Origin: Alphaproteobacteria bacterium
GTDB lineage: Bacteria > Pseudomonadota > Alphaproteobacteria > Rhodobacterales > Rhodobacteraceae
Assembly (NCBI GenBank): GCA_030424865.1
Contig: JAUHVR010000004.1
Location: forward strand, 1 to 64,000
DNA: 64,000 nucleotides
Direction: 5' to 3'
A model generated the notes under the pieces. The model searched no databases, was not told the DNA's origin, and saw nothing but the letters and a program-made list of their open reading frames with translations. The first letter of the stretch is position 1, and every line of letters begins with the position of its first letter. This document shows positions 44,691 to 54,357 of this stretch, piece after piece. The position numbers and the translations under genes are program-made.

Positions 44691-45913
44691 CGGTCGATCT
44701 CCCCAAAGACGATGTCCATCGTGCCGATGATCGCAGCGACGTCGGCCAGTTGGTGGCCGCCGGCAATATAATCCATCGCCTGCAGGTGCGGATAGCCCGG
44801 CGCGCGGATCTTGGCGCGGTAGGGTTTGTTCGACCCGTCGGCCACGAGGTAGACGCCGAACTCGCCCTTGGGCGCTTCGACGGCGGCATAGACCTCGCCC
44901 GCAGGGACGTGGAAGCCCTCGGTATACAGCTTGAAGTGATGGATCAGGCTTTCCATCGAGGTCTTCATGTCCGACCGTTTCGGCGGCGTCAGCTTGCCCC
45001 GGGCCAGGATGTCGCCCTGCCCCTCCGGCGCGCGCAGCTTGTCGATGGCCTGCAGGATGATCTTCAGCGACTGGCGCATCTCTTCCATGCGGCAGAGGTA
45101 GCGGTCATAGCAGTCGCCGTTCTTGCCCACCGGGATCTGGAAGTCGAATTCGTCGTAGCATTCGTAGGGCTGCGCGCGGCGCAGGTCCCAAGCCAGCCCC
45201 GATCCGCGCACCATGACACCCGAGAAAGCCCAGTTCTGGATGTCTTCCTCGGTGACGATGCCGATGTCGGCGTTGCGCTGCTTGAAAATGCGGTTTTCGG
45301 TCAGCAGGCCGTCGATGTCTTCCATGAACGAGGGGAACTCGTCCTTGGCCCAGGTCTCGATGTCGTCGATCAACTCGGGCGGCAGATCCTGATGCACGCC
45401 GCCGGGCCGGAAATAGGCCGCGTGCAGGCGGGCACCACAGGCACGCTCGTAAAACACCATCAGCTTTTCGCGCTCTTCAAAGCCCCACAGCGGCGGGGTC
45501 AGCGCGCCCACGTCCATCGCCTGCGTGGTGACGTTCAGCAGGTGGTTCAGGATACGGCCGATTTCCGAATAAAGCACCCGGATCAGGCTGGCGCGGCGCG
45601 GCACGACGGTGCCGGTCAGCTTTTCGATGGCCAGACACCAGGCGTGCTCCTGGTTCATCGGGGCCACGTAATCCAGCCGGTCGAAATACGGCAGGTTCTG
45701 CAGGTAGGTCCGGCTCTCCATGAGCTTTTCCGTCCCCCGGTGCAGCAGGCCGATATGCGGGTCGCAGCGTTCCACGATCTCGCCATCCAGCTCAAGCACC
45801 AGCCGCAGCACGCCGTGGGCTGCCGGGTGCTGAGGCCCGAAGTTGATGTTGAAGTTGCGGATCTTCTGTTCGCCGGTCAGAGCGTCGTCGAACCCTTTGG
45901 AGCCATCCATCAT
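44687..45913 (-). CDS. nuoD: NADH-quinone oxidoreductase subunit D
   Basis: 408 residues, 49-kDa-type subunit that forms the quinone-binding pocket. [23 protein letters not shown] and [16 protein letters not shown] are the family signatures, and the C-terminus [12 protein letters not shown] is complete. Starts 1 base after a 59-residue membrane ORF. Confidence 0.96.
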   Translation of the reverse strand: MMDGSKGFDDALTGEQKIRNFNINFGPQHPAAHGVLRLVLELDGEIVERCDPHIGLLHRGTEKLMESRTYLQNLPYFDRLDYVAPMNQEHAWCLAIEKLTGTVVPRRASLIRVLYSEIGRILNHLLNVTTQAMDVGALTPPLWGFEEREKLMVFYERACGARLHAAYFRPGGVHQDLPPELIDDIETWAKDEFPSFMEDIDGLLTENRIFKQRNADIGIVTEEDIQNWAFSGVMVRGSGLAWDLRRAQPYECYDEFDFQIPVGKNGDCYDRYLCRMEEMRQSLKIILQAIDKLRAPEGQGDILARGKLTPPKRSDMKTSMESLIHHFKLYTEGFHVPAGEVYAAVEAPKGEFGVYLVADGSNKPYRAKIRAPGYPHLQAMDYIAGGHQLADVAAIIGTMDIVFGEIDR

Positions 45914-45914
45914 C

Positions 45915-46094
45915 TTAGAGTTTCTCCAATTCCTGCAGCTTTATGCCCATCCACCACAGCAGCGCGATGGTGCCGACGGGCAGAATGCAAGCAAGCGCCC
46001 ACCATTTGTTGATGCCGAAGAACGGCAGCAGTTTCAGCATGGGGATGATCGTGATTGCCGAGACCAGCAACCAGATGACAGGACTGTCCATCAT
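45915..46094 (-). CDS. 59-residue membrane protein before nuoD
   Basis: Starts [18 protein letters not shown] and has two transmembrane helices (about 5-24 and 32-49) separated by a short FFGINKWW loop, then a polar tail ending QELEKL. The first ATG overlaps the stop of the upstream 22-codon ORF; a second ATG follows directly. The stop is 1 base before nuoD. Likely a real small membrane protein of the operon; function unknown. Confidence 0.7.
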   Translation of the reverse strand: MMDSPVIWLLVSAITIIPMLKLLPFFGINKWWALACILPVGTIALLWWMGIKLQELEKL

Positions 46095-46159
46095 GTATCG
46101 CCCCCCGGTATTTTTGCTCCGCGACGGGTCTTCACGCTCTTATGGTCGAGGTTGCTCAT
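46091..46159 (-). CDS. 22-codon micro-ORF coupled on both sides
   Basis: Begins [14 protein letters not shown] and ends IPGGDT. A strong AGGAGG site lies upstream with correct spacing. Its ATG overlaps the stop of the NTF2-like gene (ATGA) and its stop overlaps the ATG of the 59-residue ORF (ATGA). It is basic and soluble. It could be a real microprotein or a device that couples translation along the operon. Confidence 0.5.
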   Translation of the reverse strand: MSNLDHKSVKTRRGAKIPGGDT

Positions 46160-46541
46160 GAGGCCTCCTCGTCCAGACGCGCTGCCGTGCGGAACACTTT
46201 GGTTAGAAGCTTCCAGGCCCCGTCCTGTTTGACAAAACCAAGGTGGTCTTCGTACCGCAGGGGCGGCACATCGACCCACAGATGCACGCGGGCGATCAGA
46301 TCACCTGCCACATCCACGCCAAGGATGTCGTACGATGCCTCGCCCTCAAAGGCCTGACGGCCCCGGACCCGCTCCAGATAGGACGCCTTGTCCCAGAAGG
46401 TCGCGCCATCATCCTCGATCAAGGTCATCTGGAAGTTGTCGTGGCACATCACCTCAAAGACGTCGGCGCGTGCGTAGTACACGGCCTCGCCATAGGCATG
46501 TGCCGCGTCCAGGACCTCGGCATAGGATTGGCTTTGCGCGC

Positions 46542-46545
<4 letters not shown>
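46156..46545 (-). CDS. NTF2-like (SnoaL-type) protein between nuoC and nuoD
   Basis: 129 residues with the cone-shaped NTF2-like pattern: an N-terminal helix ([25 protein letters not shown]), then alternating strands ending [14 protein letters not shown]. This resembles lumazine-binding/SnoaL-like proteins, which bind small ligands or serve as scaffolds. Start overlaps the nuoC stop by 4 bases. Its job in a complex I operon is unknown. Confidence 0.8.
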
Positions 46546-48036
<1,491 letters not shown>

Positions 48037-48349
48037 GGTGGCGGCTCCTTTCCAGACGCGCTTTTGGCGCGGCGGCTAGCGGCGAGAAAGACTGTTCCGA
48101 CGTTTAGCCCCGCCTCTGCGCAGCGTCAACCAACCGGGCAGATTAACCCTGATGGATTTTCTGCGCTGCCACGCGCAGGTACAGAAAGAAAACATGCCGC
48201 AACTTCAAAGGGATGCGACATTATGGCCGGGTTTGCCGTGCAATTCATGCAGCAATGCGGCGTGGAACCCTGCGTTTTTGGCTGTGCTGAATGTTAGCGT
48301 CGGTGAGCCGTCGTGACGCAATCTTCACCTTTCAGGCTCTACCCCGGCC
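48037..48349 (-). promoter_or_regulatory. Leader and promoter region of the nuo operon
   Basis: 313 bases between the GST gene and nuoA, both on the minus strand. A candidate sigma-70 promoter is TTGACG (48124-48129) with CTAAAC (48102-48107), 16 bases apart, giving a leader of about 60 bases. The match of the -10 box is weak. A short plus-strand open frame here has no ribosome site and is discounted. I see no strong operator. Confidence 0.45.
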
Positions 48350-49009
48350 TCAGGTCCCCGGAATCGGATAGAACGGCCTGTCATAGAAATCCTGCTCGCC
48401 ATCGCGCGACTGGGCCCGCTGAAAGGCCGGGCGCGCCATGATCCTGTCGCGATAGGCTGTCACCGCAGGGAACGGGTCCAGATGGGCATAAAACGGCACC
48501 GCCAGCATGTTGAAGCCCATCATGGTGTCCGCCGCCGAAAACCCCGAGGGCAAGACATAGTCCTGATCCCCCAACAGGTGCTCCAGTGCCGCCAGCGTCA
48601 TTTCCAACCGCCGTGTGTTCAGCTTGACGACCACGGGGCTGGCTTGCGATGGATCGCGCAGGAAGATGTGATTGAGGTTCAGCTGTTCGACAAGCGAGGC
48701 CATGGTTTCGGCAAACCCCAACATCTCGAGAAAGCGCACGCGATCGGGCGTGCCCGGCATGGGCGCCAGGGCGGCCTCGGGATGGCGTTCACAGAGGTAC
48801 TGGGTGATGGCCCCGCTTTCGAAGATGCTGATCCCGTCGATGTCCAGGGCCGGCACCCGGCCAACCGGGGCCCGCCCCAGATAGTCAGGCGCGCGCAGCG
48901 AGCCGTCGCGGATACTGTAAAGCGCGATCTCGGCATCCAGCCCCAGTTCCTCGAGCAGCCAGAGAATGCGAAACGAGCGCGCCATGGGCACGTGATGAAG
49001 TCTGATCAT
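48350..49009 (-). CDS. Glutathione S-transferase family protein
   Basis: 219 residues. The N-terminal thioredoxin-like domain (IRLHHVPMARSFRILWLLEELGL) is followed by the glutathione cis-Pro region (VGRVPALDIDGISIFESGAI) and an all-helical C-terminal domain (FSAADTMMGFN, N-capping box). It probably conjugates or reduces electrophiles with glutathione. Its start overlaps the acyl-CoA synthetase stop by 4 bases, suggesting a joint catabolic or detoxifying role. Confidence 0.88.
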   Translation of the reverse strand: MIRLHHVPMARSFRILWLLEELGLDAEIALYSIRDGSLRAPDYLGRAPVGRVPALDIDGISIFESGAITQYLCERHPEAALAPMPGTPDRVRFLEMLGFAETMASLVEQLNLNHIFLRDPSQASPVVVKLNTRRLEMTLAALEHLLGDQDYVLPSGFSAADTMMGFNMLAVPFYAHLDPFPAVTAYRDRIMARPAFQRAQSRDGEQDFYDRPFYPIPGT

Positions 49010-50550
49010 GTCTGGTCCTTTGCTGGTGGCGCGTCTTCGGCGGCGGCGCGGGCCCTGAGTTCCTTGCGGATCACCTTGCCCGTCACCGTCATCGGCAAGG
49101 CATCAAGAAAGGCAACTTCGCGTGGGTAGGCATAGCGCGACAGGCGATCCTTGACCCATGCCTGCAGGTCCCCGGCACTGGCCGTCGCGCCGGGTTTTCG
49201 GACCACATAGGCCTTGACGATCTCGCCCCGCAGCTGGTCGGGCTTGCCGACCACACCCACGGTTGCAACGCCGGGGTGGGTCAGCAGGCAATCCTCGATC
49301 TCGGCCGGGCCGATGCGGTAGCCGCCCGAGGAAATCACGTCATCCTCGCGCCCGACAAAACGGACAAAGCCCTGGTCCAGCACCCCCCGGTCGCCGGTCA
49401 GCATCCAGTCGCCGCGAAACTTCTCGGCTGTTGCATCGGGCTTCTGCCAATATTCCAGCATCATCGAGGCCGCCCCGCGTCGCAGGGCGATGTCGCCCTC
49501 GCCTTCGGTGGGCTGACCGGTGGCGTCGATCACGGCAAGGTCGAACCCGGGCACCGGCTTGCCGATGCAGCCGGGACGCGGGTCGAAACTGGCCGAACAG
49601 GAACTGGCCACCATGTTGCATTCGGTCTGGCCATAGAATTCGTTGATCGTCAGGCCAAAGGCCCGCTGGCCCCAGGCCAGCATTTCGGCCCCGAGGGGTT
49701 CCCCCCCACTGGCAACCGAGCGCAGGCCCGGGATCGCAGACCCCTCGGCCTTGAGCATCCGCAAGGCCGTGGGCGGGAAAAAGACGTTGCGCACCGCACC
49801 GTCCCGGCAGATGCGCTGGCAGTCTTCGACGTTGAATTTGGGCAGGCGCGCCGCAACCACAGGGATGCCCAGCGCCAGGCCCGGCATCAGCACGTCAAAC
49901 AGCCCCCCGATCCAGGCCCAATCCGCCGGGGTCCAAAGACAATCGTCAGGCGCGCCAAGGAAATTGTGACTGATCGTGACACCCGGCAGGTGACCGGTCA
50001 GCACACGATGCCCGTGCAGGGCCCCCTTGGGTTTGCCGGTGGTGCCGCTGGTGTAGATCAGGACAGCCGGGTCCTCGGGCCCGGTCACCGCGATCTCGGC
50101 CAGAGGTTTGGGCAAATCCGCGTCTTCTGGGATCAACGTCGGCACAGCCGCGCCGCAAAGCGCCCTGCCCTCACCATCGGTGATCACCAGCGTCAGACCA
50201 CTGTCCGAGACCCGCGAAAACAAAGCGTCGTGGCGAAACAGCTTGAACAGCGGGACCGAGATCGCGCCCAGCTGCCAGATCGCGATATGGGCGGCGGCGC
50301 ACCAGGGATCCTGGCTGCGCAAGACGCCGACCCGGTCGCCCCGGGCAATCCCCGCGCCGCGCAGTTCCGCGGCCAACGCGCCTGCCATGTCCCGCAACGC
50401 GCCGTGGGACACATCGCCCGATCCGTCGATGTCGCGAATGGCCAGCGCCTCATCGGGCTGCGACAGCACCTGCACCGCCATGTTCAGCTGATCCGGCAGG
50501 TCCCAGTCGAACCGGGGCGACTGGGCCTCGTATTGCGCCTGCGTGATCAC
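49006..50550 (-). CDS. AMP-dependent acyl-CoA synthetase
   Basis: 514 residues, adenylate-forming enzyme. The P-loop is LIYTSGTTGKPKG, with NEFYGQTECN and the hinge LTGDRG... region after it. The C-terminal lysine region reads TVTGKVIRKEL. It resembles medium-chain or acetyl-type ligases. Start GTG 50550 with GGGAGG upstream; the frame remains open 15 codons earlier, across the palindrome at 50580. Substrate unknown; it is coupled to the GST gene. Confidence 0.88.
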   Translation of the reverse strand: MITQAQYEAQSPRFDWDLPDQLNMAVQVLSQPDEALAIRDIDGSGDVSHGALRDMAGALAAELRGAGIARGDRVGVLRSQDPWCAAAHIAIWQLGAISVPLFKLFRHDALFSRVSDSGLTLVITDGEGRALCGAAVPTLIPEDADLPKPLAEIAVTGPEDPAVLIYTSGTTGKPKGALHGHRVLTGHLPGVTISHNFLGAPDDCLWTPADWAWIGGLFDVLMPGLALGIPVVAARLPKFNVEDCQRICRDGAVRNVFFPPTALRMLKAEGSAIPGLRSVASGGEPLGAEMLAWGQRAFGLTINEFYGQTECNMVASSCSASFDPRPGCIGKPVPGFDLAVIDATGQPTEGEGDIALRRGAASMMLEYWQKPDATAEKFRGDWMLTGDRGVLDQGFVRFVGREDDVISSGGYRIGPAEIEDCLLTHPGVATVGVVGKPDQLRGEIVKAYVVRKPGATASAGDLQAWVKDRLSRYAYPREVAFLDALPMTVTGKVIRKELRARAAAEDAPPAKDQT

Positions 50551-50579
50551 GCGTGCCCTCCCAAGCGATCCGCGAAGTA

Positions 50580-50595
50580 TTGAACAAGTGTTCAA
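50580..50595. promoter_or_regulatory. Perfect palindrome before the acyl-CoA synthetase gene
   Basis: TTGAACA, 2-base spacer AG, then TGTTCAA, located 30-45 bases before the GTG start. Size and symmetry suit a TetR- or GntR-type repressor operator, as often regulates acyl-CoA ligase genes. No regulator gene is adjacent. Confidence 0.5.
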
Positions 50596-50720
50596 ATGCT
50601 AGCGAGGCCAATCGCGCCGGTCAATGCGCCCGCCCTCAGGTGGGGAATTCCGGAATTGTCGGTCCGCGCGTCCGGGTGCGAAGATCAGGCATCACTTTTG
50701 ACCCCAAAAGGTTTGCAGCC

Positions 50721-50939
50721 ATGTCTTCCTTTCGCACCATGTATTCCTTTCGCACCCTGGCGCTGACAGCCGCCATCACGGCAGGACTTTTCAGCAAATG
50801 CGTTCACGCCGGGATCACCTTTGGCGACGATCCCAAACCGCAGACAGAGCAGGCCCTGCTGGTCGAAGCTGACCTGTCACCCTGTGCACTGAACGCAAGT
50901 CAGGCGGGATGCATCATGCGCCCTGGTACACCGCGCTGA
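50721..50939 (+). CDS. Small secreted protein, hypothetical
   Basis: 72 residues. It begins MSSFRTMYSFRTLALTAAIT and has a signal-peptide-like segment ending VHA near residue 30. The mature peptide of about 42 residues has two cysteines. An AAAAGG sequence precedes the ATG. The 3' end overlaps the end of the convergent DegT gene by 26 bases. Real but uncharacterised, or possibly fortuitous. Confidence 0.5.
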   Translation: MSSFRTMYSFRTLALTAAITAGLFSKCVHAGITFGDDPKPQTEQALLVEADLSPCALNASQAGCIMRPGTPR

Positions 50940-52107
50940 CCTCGGACCGGATGATCCGGGCGATCAGCTGACAATCCTCGACCGTGAACGTCAGCGGCAG
51001 GCGCAGATCCAGAATTCCTTTCAGGATGCGGTCGGTGTCGGGCATGCGCTCGGGCCGCGCATAGCGCCAGCTGTCATAGCGCGAGGTAAAGGCCACCGGT
51101 TCCTCGGCCCCGAACCATTTCAGATCAACCCCGCGCGCCCCACATCGGCGCAGGACCTCTTCGATCTTGTCTGTTTCCCAGTCCAGCAGCAGGAACTGGA
51201 AGGACGAACCGACAAAATACTCTTCCTCGGGTCGGTCAATGACGGTCAGACCCGGCGTGTTCCGCAGCTCGTTCTGCACTTCGACATAAAGGTCGTTCCA
51301 GCGCGTCACCTGATCGTCCAGGATCCGCAACTGCGGCCGCAGGATCGCGGCGCGCAGGTTGTCCATGCGGCCCGAGACGTTGGGGGTCGTGTAACGGATG
51401 CGCTCAAAGACCTCGGGCTCGGGCGCGGCGAGGTGACGGCCGTACAGCATGTAGGACCCCGAAAGCATAATGGCCCTTGCGGCAAGGTCCGGATCGTCGG
51501 TGACGATAAAACCGCCCTCGCCAGAGTTCATATGCTTGTAGGTCTGCGCCGAATAACAGGCGATGGCGCCATGCCGGCCCGAGGGCGTCCCGCCCCAGTC
51601 TGCGCCCATGGTGTGGGCGCAATCTTCGATCACCGTGACCTCGGCCTCGTCACAGATGCGCATCAGCCGGTCCATGTCGCAGACATGGCCGCGCATGTGA
51701 CTGATGACCAGCACGTCGGCCATGTCGATCTTGCGTTCAAGATCATCCAGATCGATGGTCAGCGCTTCGGTGACCCCGACAAAGGCCGGCTTGATGCCGA
51801 CGCTGGCAATCGCGCCGGGCACCGGCGCCAGTGTAAAGGCATTGGACAAAACGACGTCGCCGGGTGCGACCCCCACCGCCCGCAGGGCGGTTGCAATGGC
51901 ATACCCGCCCGAGGCCACGGCAAGGCAATATTTGGCCCCAACGTAGTCGGCGAATTCCTTTTCCAGCAAGGCAACCTCGGCTGTTTCACCCTCGACGGTG
52001 TTGTACCGATGCAAGCGTCCATGGCGCAGCACGGCCAGCGCCGCTTCAATCCCCTCTTCCGGGATCGGCTCTTGCTGCGTGAAACTGCCAGTGAAAACTT
52101 CGCTCAT
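50914..52107 (-). CDS. DegT/DnrJ/EryC1-type aminotransferase
   Basis: 397 residues, PLP enzyme of the sugar aminotransferase family. The Schiff-base lysine is K191 in CYSAQTYKHMNSGEGG, and the phosphate-binding part is ASGGYAIATAL. Such enzymes aminate keto-sugars for surface polysaccharides or antibiotics. No other sugar-modification genes are adjacent, so the substrate is open. It diverges from the PrpD-type gene. Confidence 0.85.
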   Translation of the reverse strand: MSEVFTGSFTQQEPIPEEGIEAALAVLRHGRLHRYNTVEGETAEVALLEKEFADYVGAKYCLAVASGGYAIATALRAVGVAPGDVVLSNAFTLAPVPGAIASVGIKPAFVGVTEALTIDLDDLERKIDMADVLVISHMRGHVCDMDRLMRICDEAEVTVIEDCAHTMGADWGGTPSGRHGAIACYSAQTYKHMNSGEGGFIVTDDPDLAARAIMLSGSYMLYGRHLAAPEPEVFERIRYTTPNVSGRMDNLRAAILRPQLRILDDQVTRWNDLYVEVQNELRNTPGLTVIDRPEEEYFVGSSFQFLLLDWETDKIEEVLRRCGARGVDLKWFGAEEPVAFTSRYDSWRYARPERMPDTDRILKGILDLRLPLTFTVEDCQLIARIIRSEVSAVYQGA

Positions 52108-52284
52108 GCCCCTGCCCCGTGCAGACTATAGAATTGTGGGACGCCACCTCAAACTGTTTGTCTGCGTTGATCATATTATTCAAGCGCGAATACGGCCCGT
52201 TTGACCCGGGAAATGTCGCGAACCCGCGCGCAAGAAGGGTCGCGCCGTCCCAGCGTGGTTGCAAGCCACAGAGGATTTCACCCG

Positions 52285-53589
52285 ATGATCCCCCCCTTGG
52301 ATTTCATTCACCAATTGACATGGGACAGCCTGCCCGAACCGGTGCGCGCGCAGTCGAAACTCTGCCTGCTTGATCTGCTGGGAATCGCTGCCGGCGGTCT
52401 TGGCACCGACATGAGCCGGATCACGCGCGATCACGCCGCCGAGGACATGCCCGGCACAGCGCCCATGCTCTTTGATGGCCGGACCGCTGCCTTGCCCGCC
52501 GCTGCCATGGCCTCGGCCTATACCATCGACAGTCTGGATGGGCATGACGGCTACAATCCCGCCAAGGGGCATGTTGGCAGCGTGATCCTTGCCCCCACAC
52601 TGTTGTTTGCGCGGACCTCGGGCGCGTCGGGCCGCGCCTTCCTCGAAGCCCTGGTGCTGGGATATGAACTTGGGTCGCGCATGGCCGTGGCACAACACGG
52701 CACGGCACCGGATTATCACACCTCGGGCAGTTGGGGCGCGGTGGCCGCAGCGGCCACGGGGGCCCGCCTGCTGAAACTTAAGGCTCAGCCCACGCGCCAC
52801 GCCCTTGGCATTGCCGAATACAACGGGCCGCGCAGCCAGATGATGCGTTGCATCGACTATCCCACGATGCTCAAGGATGGCGCGGGCCCCGGCGCATGGG
52901 CTGGCGCCTCGGCCGTTCTGATGGCCAAACGCGGCTTCACCGGATCACCCGCGCTGATCGTGGAAAAGGCCCCCGATCACTGGCGCGACCTTGGGTCCGA
53001 CTGGAGGATCCTGCAGCAGTACTTCAAGCCCTACCCGGTCTGCCGCTGGGCGCAGGCCCCGGTCGAGGGTGTGCTGTCCCTGCGGCGGGCCTATGACCTG
53101 ACCGCGGACGACATCGACCACATCCGCGTGACCACCTTTCACGAGGCGATCCGCCTGGCCACCGCCGAGCCGCAGACGACGGAAGAGGCGCAGTATTCGA
53201 CCTCGTTCCCCTGCGCCGTGGCGATGGTGCGCGGCGCCGTGACACCGGGCGACGTCGACGGGGAGGCCTTGCAGGACCCCGAGATCCTGCGCCTTTCCAA
53301 GAGCCTGGTGATGGAAGAGGCCGATCACGCCAACGCCAACTTCCCCGAGAAACGGCTGGCGCAGGTGACCCTGTGTCTTCGGGACGGACGCACGTTGGCC
53401 GGGGACTGGATGACGCCGAAATGGGACGCCACGGACCCGCCCAGCCCCGCCGAACTGCATGCCAAGTTTCACGGGCTTGCCGACCCGGTGCTCGGCGTGG
53501 CCCGGGCCACGGCGATCGCCGACGCGGTGCAGGCGCTGGATGACACCCCGCTGGAGGCGCTCACGCGCCACCTGTTCGCGGCGCCTTAA
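52285..53589 (+). CDS. MmgE/PrpD family protein
   Basis: 434 residues. The family pattern is clear: LLDLLGIAAGG near the start, SAYTIDSLDGHDGY, KGHVGSVILAPTLL, SGSWGAVAAAATGARLLKL and KPYPVCRWAQAPVEG. Members dehydrate 2-methylcitrate or act on related acids. The start ATG 52285 has GAGGA upstream. No prp genes are near, so the substrate is not fixed. It overlaps the convergent HAD gene by 4 bases. Confidence 0.88.
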   Translation: MIPPLDFIHQLTWDSLPEPVRAQSKLCLLDLLGIAAGGLGTDMSRITRDHAAEDMPGTAPMLFDGRTAALPAAAMASAYTIDSLDGHDGYNPAKGHVGSVILAPTLLFARTSGASGRAFLEALVLGYELGSRMAVAQHGTAPDYHTSGSWGAVAAAATGARLLKLKAQPTRHALGIAEYNGPRSQMMRCIDYPTMLKDGAGPGAWAGASAVLMAKRGFTGSPALIVEKAPDHWRDLGSDWRILQQYFKPYPVCRWAQAPVEGVLSLRRAYDLTADDIDHIRVTTFHEAIRLATAEPQTTEEAQYSTSFPCAVAMVRGAVTPGDVDGEALQDPEILRLSKSLVMEEADHANANFPEKRLAQVTLCLRDGRTLAGDWMTPKWDATDPPSPAELHAKFHGLADPVLGVARATAIADAVQALDDTPLEALTRHLFAAP

Positions 53590-54248
53590 CCGATCAGACG
53601 GGCGACCTCGGCGGGCAGTTCGTCGAAATGGCCGATGGTGCCCTCGGGTTCCAGCGTGCGAACGTCTTCTCCGCTGGGACCGAAGGTGACGAGGATGCAG
53701 GGCACGCCAAGCGCCTGGGCCGTCTTGCGGTCGGTGATCGTGTCACCGATCAGGCAGGACTGCGCAACCGCGCCCCCGGCCCGTTCAACCGCCGCCACAA
53801 GCGGCGCGGGATCAGGCTTGCGCACCGGCAGAGTGTCGGCCCCGATCAGGGACCCAAACACATCCCGCACGCCCAGCCGCTGCATCAGCGTTTCGGCCAG
53901 GCCCTCAGGCTTGTTGGTGCAGATGCCCACGCGGTATCCGGCGCTGCGCAGCGCCTCGACATTCTCGATCGCACCAGGGTACAGCCGCGTGTGCACATCG
54001 ATGCTGGCGCCATAGGCCTCAAGCAGAACGGGGTACCAACGGTCCACCGTTTCGGCGGAATACCGCCCGGCGCGGGTCAGTCCCAGCGTCAGCATCGCGC
54101 GCCCGCCGCGCAACGCGGTGCCCGCATCCGCCACCGGATCCAGCAGCGCCTCGGGGCCTTCGGCTTGCAAACACTGGTTTGCCGCCGCGATCAGATCGCC
54201 GCTGGTGTCCGCCAAAGTTCCGTCCAGATCAAAGATTACACTGCGCAC
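53586..54248 (-). CDS. HAD-family hydrolase, phosphoglycolate phosphatase-like
   Basis: 220 residues, HAD subfamily IA. The nucleophile aspartate is D7 and the acid/base D9 in FDLDGTLADT. Motif II is the CTNKPEG region and motif III the lysine in RKPDPAPL; GDTITDRKTA carries the last acidic residues. GTG 54248 with GGAGGGG upstream is the start. Similar genes often remove 2-phosphoglycolate. It diverges from glmU. Confidence 0.85.
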   Translation of the reverse strand: MRSVIFDLDGTLADTSGDLIAAANQCLQAEGPEALLDPVADAGTALRGGRAMLTLGLTRAGRYSAETVDRWYPVLLEAYGASIDVHTRLYPGAIENVEALRSAGYRVGICTNKPEGLAETLMQRLGVRDVFGSLIGADTLPVRKPDPAPLVAAVERAGGAVAQSCLIGDTITDRKTAQALGVPCILVTFGPSGEDVRTLEPEGTIGHFDELPAEVARLIG

Positions 54249-54357
54249 AGGCCCCTCCGGTTTGTCACATAACGCAACCGGGCGTGATCCGCCCATGGCT
54301 TGCCTCAGGTCCTCAGAGCGATAAAAGACCAACAAACGAAAGACAAAGAGAAACCTG

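Noticed and set aside
46156-46279. Longer version of the 22-codon micro-ORF starting inside the NTF2-like gene
   Set aside because: The extra part overlaps the NTF2-like gene out of frame; the AGGAGG site and ATGA overlap support the short form.
48064-48297. A 77-codon plus-strand frame in the nuo leader region
   Set aside because: No ribosome site, no recognisable domain, and it crosses the expected nuo promoter.
54249-54357. glmS-type ribozyme or GlcN-sensing leader before glmU-glmS
   Set aside because: The leader is short and has no such structure; the known ribozyme is a Gram-positive feature.
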